Shown here in pieces: positions 35,062 to 42,119 of a stretch of DNA of 64,000 bases. The position numbers and the translations under genes were made by a program. The DNA is from an uncultured Lachnospiraceae bacterium (lineage in GTDB: Bacteria > Bacillota > Clostridia > Lachnospirales > Lachnospiraceae): contig CAJUNB010000037.1 in the NCBI GenBank assembly GCA_910587635.1, positions 1 to 64,000 on the forward strand, in the 5' to 3' direction. Below the pieces are notes generated by a model, which saw only the letters and a list, made by a program, of their open reading frames with translations, was not told the origin of the DNA and made no database searches. Within the stretch, counting starts at the first letter, position 1; each line of letters starts with the position of its first letter.

Positions 35062-35083
35062 TTTTTTCTATCCATGTTATAGT
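35055..35083 (+). promoter_or_regulatory. Promoter of tRNA-Val
   Basis: A TATAGT -10 box stands nine bases before the tRNA, with a poor TTTTCA -35 box 17 bases upstream. Confidence 0.35.
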
Positions 35084-35091
35084 GAATGCAT

Positions 35092-35165
35092 GGAAGCATA
35101 GCTCAGCTGGGATGAGCGCTCGCCTGACTAGCGGGAGGCCAAGGGTTCGAGCCCCTTTGCTTCCA
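35092..35165 (+). tRNA. tRNA-Val (anticodon GAC), unusual anticodon loop
   Basis: A complete cloverleaf folds: acceptor GGAAGCA/TGCTTCC, D stem GCTC/GAGC, anticodon stem CTCGC/GCGGG with one G-U pair, T stem AAGGG/CCCTT with loop TTCGAGC, discriminator A, no CCA. The loop CTGACTA places anticodon GAC at 35126-35128, reading GUC. The base after the anticodon (37) is T, where tRNAs nearly always have a purine, and base 21 is T rather than A. It could be a functional variant or a decaying copy. Confidence 0.85.
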
Positions 35166-35259
35166 TTTTTTATTAGGAAATTGCTCTAAAATTCTTTTCT
35201 ATATGATGTATAACTCTTCTGTAAAATCCCCATACTAACCAAAAACGCGGGAGGTCACT

Positions 35260-35412
35260 ATGAAAATAACCGATAAAAAGAAACCGGTAAATACCATACC
35301 GAAAGGTGTCTGGGAAAGCAGCAGAGACAATCAGAACAAAACAAATAACCATTCCGATGCCGCCACTGATCTACAGGGAAACGGCTATCCGTCAGATAAG
35401 AAAAGCAAATAG
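35260..35412 (+). CDS. Very small hydrophilic protein (50 residues)
   Basis: A 50-residue ORF with a strong GGGAGG site six bases before its ATG. The protein is hydrophilic and rich in Lys, Asn, Asp and Ser, begins MKITDKKKPVN and ends PSDKKSK; a GVWESSRDNQNK segment is in the middle. There is no signal or membrane segment, and it may be disordered. It resembles no family I know. It lies 94 bases after tRNA-Val and converges on the secreted protein gene, whose stop is eight bases from its own. Confidence 0.6.
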   Translation: MKITDKKKPVNTIPKGVWESSRDNQNKTNNHSDAATDLQGNGYPSDKKSK

Positions 35413-35419
35413 TTCATGC

Positions 35420-36028
35420 TTACCATGCTATAATTTCATACATCCCCATACTGTCACTCCACCCCAACACTTCCATATAACATCTTGTGGTTGTATGCCC
35501 TGTTCCATCATTAAAGGCAAAAGATTCCAAATCCGTATAAGCTGCCCAGTCAACATTATTTAGCCCCGCCCTGTCTGGCGCTATAAAACCGGTTCCCCAG
35601 CCTCCGCCATTATAATGATCATCATAATTATACCATTCATTGATATCATGCTGTCCAATTGTCTCACTCCAATTTCCCTTCAGGCTCGGATCCCATATAA
35701 TTCCATTTGCTTCGATAATCGTACGGTAAGCTGCTATCAATTCATCCGGCGTGTATCTATCTCCCGCCGCAGGCGCAGGCAGTTCGGGGTATACATATTG
35801 GGAGGGAAGGGAAACCCGGCCTTCCGCCTTTCCGATATTTTTATAGTGCTGATAGAGCTTCTGTCTGTCCCTTCCATAGACCTGCATCAGATCAGGATAT
35901 GTTTCCGCATAATAATCGCTGTCAAACAGAGTGCCATCCGACATCCTTACAGGACTTGCATGGACGGTCATACCACTTCCTACAACCATAGCCATTGCCA
36001 TTATAAATGCTGCAAATTTTTTCTTCAT
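35420..36028 (-). CDS. Secreted protein with one DYYAETYPDL / GKAEGR repeat
   Basis: A 202-residue exported protein. The start at 36028 follows AGGGAGG and gives a signal peptide (MKKKFAAFIMAMAMVVGSG, cleavage near VHAS). The mature part begins with a motif containing LFDSDYYAETYPDL and HYKNIGKAEGR, a unit often seen, repeated, in surface proteins of gut Clostridia; only one copy is present here. The rest, with WYNYDDHYNGGGWGTG, is unrecognised. A role at the cell surface is inferred. Confidence 0.8.
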   Translation of the reverse strand: MKKKFAAFIMAMAMVVGSGMTVHASPVRMSDGTLFDSDYYAETYPDLMQVYGRDRQKLYQHYKNIGKAEGRVSLPSQYVYPELPAPAAGDRYTPDELIAAYRTIIEANGIIWDPSLKGNWSETIGQHDINEWYNYDDHYNGGGWGTGFIAPDRAGLNNVDWAAYTDLESFAFNDGTGHTTTRCYMEVLGWSDSMGMYEIIAW

Positions 36029-36153
36029 GAATAACCTCCCTGATAATTTATTCCCGCGAGCAATGAACCGGGCGAATGCGTCAGCATCCATCTGGCGAAT
36101 ACCGCGAAGTTTAAATACCCCGCATCCTGCTGGAAGTATTTGATTTGTTTTCA
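36029..36153 (-). repeat. Leader element with repeat-like coding pattern
   Basis: This leader contains direct copies of GGCGAAT (GCG and ACCG following), a GCAGGATGCGGGGTATTTAAA stretch on the minus strand, and an open frame in phase with the secreted protein gene (about 41 codons from the ATG at 36152-36154). The translation, with CGVFKLRGIRQMDADAFARF, has no signal-like features. I believe similar segments occur in many places in Lachnospiraceae genomes, but I cannot check this. Confidence 0.4.
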
Positions 36154-36324
36154 TGCCCTTTTGGCTACTCCGCTTCCTTCCCGGACGGCATAATATCTGG
36201 CAACATGATACCACAGTTTGAGTATATAAATCAACTCATCTGGTACAGACAATTCCGAGAGAGCCACAGCCCCCACGAGCCATAAAAAACTTTCATCCCT
36301 AATGCCATTTTCTCTTCTGGACAT
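36151..36324 (-). CDS. Possible 57-residue ORF after the GGGtGRT terminator
   Basis: An intact frame of 57 codons, beginning MSRRENGIRDESFLWLVG and ending GSGVAKRA. A hydrophobic, amphipathic middle (LIYILKLWYHVARYY) looks protein-like. Its TGA overlaps an ATG of the next open frame (ATGA). Against translation, the ATG comes directly after the T run of a terminator and has no ribosome site nearby. It may be a relic or part of a repeat element. Confidence 0.3.
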   Translation of the reverse strand: MSRRENGIRDESFLWLVGAVALSELSVPDELIYILKLWYHVARYYAVREGSGVAKRA

Positions 36325-36326
36325 AA

Positions 36327-36360
36327 AAAGTACCGCAACCTCTGAAGATTACGGTACTTT
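36327..36360 (-). terminator. Terminator of the GGGtGRT gene
   Basis: Arms AAAGTACCG and CGGTACTTT form a nine-base-pair stem, followed on the minus strand by five T. It lies 36 bases after the stop codon. Confidence 0.85.
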
Positions 36361-36395
36361 CAAGCCTTTCGGCATTTTCAATTTACAAGATCTCT

Positions 36396-37406
36396 TTAGA
36401 ACTTCCCGGCGTTCGCTGCTTCCTCGATCGAAACGGCAACGGCAACGGTAGCACCTACCATCGGGTTGTTACCCATACCGATCAGACCCATCATTTCCAC
36501 GTGAGCCGGTACGGAAGAAGAACCTGCGAACTGTGCATCGGAGTGCATACGGCCCAATGTATCCGTAAAGCCATAGGATGCGGGACCGGCAGCCATATTA
36601 TCCGGGTGAAGGGTACGTCCTGTACCGCCGCCGGATGCCACGGAGAAATATTTCTTTCCTGCTTCTGTTCTTTCTTTCTTGTATGTACCTGCTACCGGGT
36701 GCTGGAATCTGGTAGGATTCGTAGAGTTACCTGTGATAGATACGTCTACGTTCTCTTTCCACATGATCGCAACGCCTTCCGGTACAGAATTTGCACCGTA
36801 GCAGTTTACCTTTGCACGAAGTCCTTCCGAATAAGGTGTTCTGCTGATTTCTTTTACTTCGTTCGTATAGGGATCATACTCTGTCTCAACAAAAGTAAAA
36901 CCGTTGATACGGGAAATGATCAGAGCAGCATCCTTTCCAAGGCCGTTTAAGATAACTCGAAGGGGTTTTTTACGCACTTTGTTCGCTTTCTCGGCGATAC
37001 CGATCGCACCTTCTGCAGCAGCAAAAGACTCATGCCCCGCCAGAAATGCAAAACAGTCTGTCTCCTCTTCCAGCAGCATCTTGCCCAGATTGCCATGGCC
37101 AAGGCCTACCTTACGGGTATCTGCAACAGATCCGGGAATACAGAAAGCCTGAAGTCCCTCGCCAATAGCTGCAGCAGCGTCAGCAGCCTTTTTGCAGCCT
37201 TTTTTAATAGCGATGGCAGCCCCTACCGTATATGCCCAGCACGCATTTTCAAAACAGATGGGCTGAATCTTCTTCACCTGCTCATATACGTCAAGTCCGG
37301 CATCTTTTGTAATTTTCTCAGCTTCTTCAAGGGAAGAGATGCCATAGCCGTTTAATACACCATTGATTTTATCAATACGTCTCTCATATGATTCAAATAA
37401 TGCCAT
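36396..37406 (-). CDS. GGGtGRT family protein
   Basis: A 336-residue cytosolic protein of the GGGtGRT family, which is named for its conserved motif and has no established function. The motif is seen as SGGGTGRTLHP near residue 257. Other conserved parts are ICFENACWAYTVGAA near residue 50, LGHGNLGKMLL, FLAGHESFAAAEGAIG and the final NPMVGATVAVAV. Length is normal. It starts 18 bases after the Fe-S scaffold-like gene, with AGGAGGAGG before the ATG, so the two are one operon. The fixed pairing suggests an iron-sulfur or metal-related role. Confidence 0.93.
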   Translation of the reverse strand: MALFESYERRIDKINGVLNGYGISSLEEAEKITKDAGLDVYEQVKKIQPICFENACWAYTVGAAIAIKKGCKKAADAAAAIGEGLQAFCIPGSVADTRKVGLGHGNLGKMLLEEETDCFAFLAGHESFAAAEGAIGIAEKANKVRKKPLRVILNGLGKDAALIISRINGFTFVETEYDPYTNEVKEISRTPYSEGLRAKVNCYGANSVPEGVAIMWKENVDVSITGNSTNPTRFQHPVAGTYKKERTEAGKKYFSVASGGGTGRTLHPDNMAAGPASYGFTDTLGRMHSDAQFAGSSSVPAHVEMMGLIGMGNNPMVGATVAVAVSIEEAANAGKF

Positions 37407-37424
37407 TGTATTGTCCTCCTCCTA

Positions 37425-38117
37425 TTATTCTACTCTCGGGTCGATAATCTTAACAGCATCGTCCACACGTCCGTACTGTCCACATGCTTTCTCATAAGCC
37501 GTATTCGGATCGTCACCCTTCTTGATGAAATCTGTCATCTTTCCAAGGCTTACAAACTTGTAACCGATAATCTGATCATCTTTATCCAAAGCAATACCTG
37601 TTACATAGCCTTCTGCCATCTCCAGATAACGAGGACCTTTCTTTAATGTACCATACATCGTACCAACCTGGCTTCTGAGCCCTTTTCCAAGATCTTCCAG
37701 GCCTGCACCTACCGGAAGGCCGTCTTCGGAAAATGCGGACTGGGTACGTCCATAGACAATCTGTAAGAACAGCTCTCTCATCGCTGTATTAATTGCATCA
37801 CATACAAGGTCTGTATTCAAAGCTTCCATAACAGTCAGTCCCGGCAGGATTTCCGATGCCATCGCTGCAGAATGTGTCATACCGGAACAGCCGATCGTCT
37901 CTACCAGTGCCTCCTGGATAATTCCTTCCTTTACATTCAGTGTCAGCTTGCAGGCACCCTGCTGCGGAGCACACCAGCCTACGCCATGTGTCAAACCGGA
38001 AATGTCTTCCACTTTTTTCGCCTGAACCCACTTAGCCTCTTCCGGGATTGGAGCACAGCCATGATGAACGCCCTGTGCCACACAAGTCATTTCTTCCACT
38101 TCTTTTGAATAAATCAT
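37425..38117 (-). CDS. Iron-sulfur cluster assembly scaffold (NifU/IscU-like) protein
   Basis: A 230-residue protein with a SufU/NifU N-like fold. Candidate cluster ligands are Cys49 in GVGWCAPQQ, Cys56 in QGACKLTL and Cys77 in ETIGCSGMTHSAAM; Cys12 and Cys21 are extra N-terminal cysteines. It is longer than IscU (about 130 residues), with a C-terminal half unlike it. AGGAG precedes the ATG. It heads a two-gene operon with GGGtGRT. No cysteine desulfurase or SufBCD genes are near, so its sulfur source is unknown. Confidence 0.88.
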   Translation of the reverse strand: MIYSKEVEEMTCVAQGVHHGCAPIPEEAKWVQAKKVEDISGLTHGVGWCAPQQGACKLTLNVKEGIIQEALVETIGCSGMTHSAAMASEILPGLTVMEALNTDLVCDAINTAMRELFLQIVYGRTQSAFSEDGLPVGAGLEDLGKGLRSQVGTMYGTLKKGPRYLEMAEGYVTGIALDKDDQIIGYKFVSLGKMTDFIKKGDDPNTAYEKACGQYGRVDDAVKIIDPRVE

Positions 38118-38250
38118 GTGAAAACTCCTTTCAATATGTAATGTAGATTATTTTTTAACAGTGCACTTTCTCCAAAGAATGCCCTGTCTTAATCGCCTCT
38201 ACCATTTTCTCATATTTATGGTAAAAAATCCAGTGCTTTTATCATAATTT

Positions 38251-39045
38251 TTATGCAAGCATCATCCTGTCATTGGCAAATTCACTGCCACTGGCTTCCT
38301 CAAATTTTGCAAGCAAATCCGATACCTGAAGCTTCTTTTTTTCCTCTCCCGATACATCATAAATAATCCGGCCTTCATGCATCATAATCAGACGATTGCC
38401 CAGACGAATCGCATCCTTCATGTTATGTGTCACCATCATGGCCGTCAGATTGCCTTCTCCGATCATTTTCTCTGTCAAATCCAGTACCGTTTTGGCCGTT
38501 TTCGGGTCCAGCGCCGCCGTATGCTCATCCAAAAGGAGCAATTTGGGGGCTATCAGAGTCGCCATCAGAAGCGTAAGCGCCTGACGCTGTCCGCCGGACA
38601 GCAGGCCCACTTTCGAATTCATTCTCGTTTCCAGGCCAAGATTTAGTATTTTCAGTTTTTCATAATACAAATCTTTTTCCTTCCGGGTAATATTCCATTT
38701 CAATGTCCTTCCTTTTCCCCGGCGGTATGCCAACGCCAGGTTTTCTTCGATCTCCATGCCCGCTGCTGTCCCCAACATCGGGTCCTGAAATACTCTGCCG
38801 ATATATTTTGCCCGGACATGCTCCGGCTTTCTGGAAATATTGACACCGCCAATCCCTATTTTACCACTGTCAATAGGATAGACACCGGCTATCATATTGA
38901 GCAATGTGGACTTTCCAGCGCCATTGCCGCCGATAATCGTCACGAAGTCCCCGGGATTTAAATACAGGCTCAGTCCACAGAGCGCTTTTTTTTCATTGAT
39001 TGTATCTTTATTGAATGTTTTATAAATATTTGTTACCGTCAACAT
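38251..39045 (-). CDS. ABC transporter ATP-binding protein (TrpXYZ type)
   Basis: The ATPase of an importer. 264 residues with Walker A GGNGAGKST near residue 40, signature LLSGGQRQAL, and Walker B LLLLDEHTAALDP, in which His replaces the usual Pro. Its start overlaps the permease stop by a few bases. Homologues with ABC_sub_bind receptors are annotated as tryptophan or tyrosine importers. The cargo is not shown by the sequence. Confidence 0.93.
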   Translation of the reverse strand: MLTVTNIYKTFNKDTINEKKALCGLSLYLNPGDFVTIIGGNGAGKSTLLNMIAGVYPIDSGKIGIGGVNISRKPEHVRAKYIGRVFQDPMLGTAAGMEIEENLALAYRRGKGRTLKWNITRKEKDLYYEKLKILNLGLETRMNSKVGLLSGGQRQALTLLMATLIAPKLLLLDEHTAALDPKTAKTVLDLTEKMIGEGNLTAMMVTHNMKDAIRLGNRLIMMHEGRIIYDVSGEEKKKLQVSDLLAKFEEASGSEFANDRMMLA

Positions 39046-39962
39046 ACGGGGCCCTCCTCAGAATATGACTTCCAAATCTTCCATTTTCTGACAGCTACTG
39101 GTATACAAAGTGCCAACGCTACAATAACAGCAGAAAGCAGTTTCATATCATTGGCATCCATACCGAGCTGCAGTACGATGGCCCGAATCAAGAAATAAAC
39201 GACACAGCCAATGACTGCGCTGGAGAGCTTGCTGCCGAAAGACTTCAGTCTTCCCATCAGCACCTCGCCGATAACGATAGCCGCCAGACCGATAACAATA
39301 GCTCCTGTTCCCATACCGATATCTGCATATTTCTGGCTCTGGCAGACAAGTGCACCGGAAAGCCCTACCAAGCCATTGCTGAGTGTCAGGGCAAGCAGCT
39401 TTGTATATTTCGTATTGACTCCCAGGGCCCGTATCATGTTTTCGTTATTGCCCGTCGCCCGCAGCGTACTGCCGAGCTCTGTTCCAAAAAACCAATATAA
39501 AAATGCGATAATCAAAATGGCAATCAAAACACCGATCACAAGAGAAACGGCCGATTGTTTCATACCGCTCATGTCCACAATTCTGGAAAAGATCGTATCA
39601 ACTTTTAAGAGCGGTGTGTTACTCTTCCCCATGACGCGCAGATTGACAGACCACAGACCGATCTGTGTGAGAATCCCTGCCAGAATTGCGGGAATATCGA
39701 ATATTGTATGTAATACTCCTGTCACAGCTCCTGCTATCATGCCTGCCAGCGTTGCCAATCCAAGCGCCAGAAGCGGATCCAGACCCTTGTCCACTACGAG
39801 CAGTGCACAGACACATCCTCCCAGTGCAAAGCTTCCATCCACTGTCAAATCCGCAATATCCAGTATCTTATAGGTAATATAGACACCGAGCACCATGATT
39901 CCCCACAGGACTCCCTGAGAAACGGCGCCCTGCATCGCCAGCAAAATTCCTGCTATATTCAT
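39039..39962 (-). CDS. ABC transporter permease (TrpXYZ type)
   Basis: A 307-residue membrane protein with about eight to nine segments, of the BPD_transp_2 (LivH-like) class. The start at 39962 is chosen because GGAGG stands six bases before it, rather than overlapping the earlier ATG. Motifs include LTVDGSFALGG near residue 40 and LALTLSNGLVGLSGAL. It lies 219 bases downstream of the binding-protein gene, with a hairpin between, which may lower its expression relative to the receptor. Confidence 0.92.
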   Translation of the reverse strand: MNIAGILLAMQGAVSQGVLWGIMVLGVYITYKILDIADLTVDGSFALGGCVCALLVVDKGLDPLLALGLATLAGMIAGAVTGVLHTIFDIPAILAGILTQIGLWSVNLRVMGKSNTPLLKVDTIFSRIVDMSGMKQSAVSLVIGVLIAILIIAFLYWFFGTELGSTLRATGNNENMIRALGVNTKYTKLLALTLSNGLVGLSGALVCQSQKYADIGMGTGAIVIGLAAIVIGEVLMGRLKSFGSKLSSAVIGCVVYFLIRAIVLQLGMDANDMKLLSAVIVALALCIPVAVRKWKIWKSYSEEGPVC

Positions 39963-40080
39963 CTTCATCCTCCACTCAAATTATATTACATGCTATGATT
40001 TTACTGGCTTTTGCCAGTGAATGCAAGTCCCGCCTGTAAAAATAGAAAAGAATCGCAATTCCCCATAGAGCAAAGAAACA

Positions 40081-40108
40081 AGCAGGCCTCCATCTCTGAA
40101 GGTCTGCT
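40081..40108 (-). terminator. Intercistronic hairpin between receptor and permease
   Basis: AGCAGACCT and AGGCCTGCT (minus strand) form a nine-base-pair stem with one G-U pair, followed by TGTTTCTTT. It probably causes partial termination so that more receptor than transporter is made. Confidence 0.6.
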
Positions 40109-40181
40109 CTTTCATTCCATAATTAATCGTATAGCATATACTTACACATACCAGTTACCCATCCGGGGGATATCCATTTTC

Positions 40182-41237
40182 TCAATCCAGTACCGTCAGA
40201 TCGACTCCAAGGACATCTGCTGTCTCCTGATTCGTCGTAAGAGTACACTGATCAGCACTCAGATAACCGATCGGCATCGTCGTAATATCTGCACCATTCA
40301 CAAGAATATCAACAGCCTGCTGTCCTGCCATATAGCCAATTTCATAATAATCGATACCATATGTGGCAAGTCCGCCTGCCTCTACCATACCCTCTTCTCC
40401 ACAGATTGTAGGAAGACCATTTTCATTTGCCACCATCGTTACAGTAGCCATTCCGGCTGCAATTGTATTGTCTGTCGGTGTATAAATAACATCTACCTTT
40501 CCTACCATGGATTCTACTACCTGCTGTATCTCATTGGAGCTGGATACTGTAAATACTTCTGATGCAAGACCTGCATCTGCGCATGCTTCTTTTGCCATCT
40601 CAGCCTGTAATACAGAATTGGACTCTGCAGAGCTGTAAAGGATACCTACTGTCTTTGCTTCGGGAAGCAGTTTCGTCAGCAGTTCGATCTGTTCCTTCAC
40701 CGGAGTCAGATCAGATGTACCGGATACATTACAGCCCGGTGCACTGTTATCTTCTACAAGTCCTGCGTCCGCCGGATCAGTAACAGCTGTTACCAGAATC
40801 GGAATATCCGATGTAGCACCTGCAACCGCCTGTGCTGCCGGTGTCGCAATGGCAAGAATCAGATCATTGCCGTCATTTACAAGCTTCTCCGCGATTGTCT
40901 GGCATGTGGACTGGTCATTCTGTGCGTTCTGCTGGTCAATCTCATAGCTGATACCTGCATCGTTGAGAGCCGCCACAAATCCTTCATTGGAAGCATCCAA
41001 TGCGGCATGCTCTACAAGCTGAATGACACCGATTTTAAATGTCTTTCCATCCGCTGCATTTTCTGTGTTATCTGTGCTTTCTTCTCCTGCACTTGCGGCC
41101 TCTTCCCCTGTCGCTGCACTCTCTTCTGCCACAGCCTCTGTTTCTGCACTTGTATTCTGATCAGACGCAGAACCACATCCGGTCATTACAGTAACAACCA
41201 TAGCTGCGACAAGAGACAATACCAATAGTTTTTTCAT
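40182..41237 (-). CDS. ABC transporter substrate-binding lipoprotein (ABC_sub_bind family)
   Basis: A 351-residue receptor exposed on the cell surface. The start at 41237 has GAGGAGAG upstream; the signal peptide ends in a lipobox MTGC near residue 21. A Ser/Thr/Glu-rich linker follows, then a two-lobe fold of the TrpX/ABC_sub_bind class, seen in FKIGVIQLVEHAALD, VGILYSSAESNS and YTPTDNTIAAGM. The ligand is not determined; tryptophan or a related compound is the usual assignment. Confidence 0.92.
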   Translation of the reverse strand: MKKLLVLSLVAAMVVTVMTGCGSASDQNTSAETEAVAEESAATGEEAASAGEESTDNTENAADGKTFKIGVIQLVEHAALDASNEGFVAALNDAGISYEIDQQNAQNDQSTCQTIAEKLVNDGNDLILAIATPAAQAVAGATSDIPILVTAVTDPADAGLVEDNSAPGCNVSGTSDLTPVKEQIELLTKLLPEAKTVGILYSSAESNSVLQAEMAKEACADAGLASEVFTVSSSNEIQQVVESMVGKVDVIYTPTDNTIAAGMATVTMVANENGLPTICGEEGMVEAGGLATYGIDYYEIGYMAGQQAVDILVNGADITTMPIGYLSADQCTLTTNQETADVLGVDLTVLD

Positions 41238-41360
41238 TTTCTCTCTCCTCACAATCTTTCACATTGACACTTTAAAGCGACAACGTATTAATATACTACG
41301 GAAATTACTATACTCCAAATTTCTACATCCGTCAACTATTTTTCTTTTTCGGCTTATTTA

Positions 41361-42026
41361 TCACCGTTTTTCCACAATATTGTCTTTGTCCTTATAGATA
41401 CATCCGGCCGGTACATAGCCTCTCACTCTGGAGAGTGGATATATATTGGTCTCTCTGCCGATCACACTGCCGGGATTTAATACACTGTTACAGCCCACTT
41501 CCACATTGTCTCCCAGCATGGCGCCGAATTTTTTGAGTCCTGTCTCAATATTTCCCTCTTCCGATTTCACCACTACCAGCGTCTTATCACTCTTTACATT
41601 GGACGTTATAGAGCCGGCACCCATATGCGCCTTAAAACCAAGTATACTGTCCCCCACATAATTGTAATGAGGTACCTGCACTTTATTAAACAAAATGACA
41701 TTTTTCAGCTCTGTGGAATTGCCTACCACTGCCCCTTTCCCGACGATGGCGTTTCCCCGGATAAAGGCACACTGTCTCACCTCCGCATCCTCATCAATGA
41801 TAGCCGGACCGTTGATATAGGCAGAAGGGAACACTTTGGCAGATCGGGCAATCCACACATTTTCTCCCCGTTTTTCATAGATGTCTTCCGGCAGCGAGTT
41901 TCCCAGCTTTACGATAAAAGCGCTGATTTTGGGAAGCACTTCCCAGGGATAGGTCAGCCCATCAAATATTTCTTTTGCAATCGTCTCTTGTAAATCGTAT
42001 AAACTCCGAATTGTCAATTTCTCCAT
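41361..42026 (-). CDS. Left-handed beta-helix (hexapeptide) protein, GlmU C-terminal-like
   Basis: A 221-residue protein made mostly of hexapeptide repeats (for example VWIARSAKVFPSAYI, FIRGNAIVGKGAVVG), like the C-terminal acyltransferase half of GlmU-type enzymes. A helical N-terminal part of about 65 residues precedes it. It has no nucleotidyltransferase motif. Such proteins are often labelled UDP-N-acetylglucosamine pyrophosphorylase by homology; that activity is not supported. It lies 93 bases downstream of topB. Confidence 0.85.
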   Translation of the reverse strand: MEKLTIRSLYDLQETIAKEIFDGLTYPWEVLPKISAFIVKLGNSLPEDIYEKRGENVWIARSAKVFPSAYINGPAIIDEDAEVRQCAFIRGNAIVGKGAVVGNSTELKNVILFNKVQVPHYNYVGDSILGFKAHMGAGSITSNVKSDKTLVVVKSEEGNIETGLKKFGAMLGDNVEVGCNSVLNPGSVIGRETNIYPLSRVRGYVPAGCIYKDKDNIVEKR

Positions 42027-42119
42027 TTTCCTTTTCCTTTCCATTCATTGTCCATATTTTTATTCCGCAACACACTTTCCACTTTAGCTTCAAGGCTCCC
42101 TCTGTCCTCGATGAGCCTC

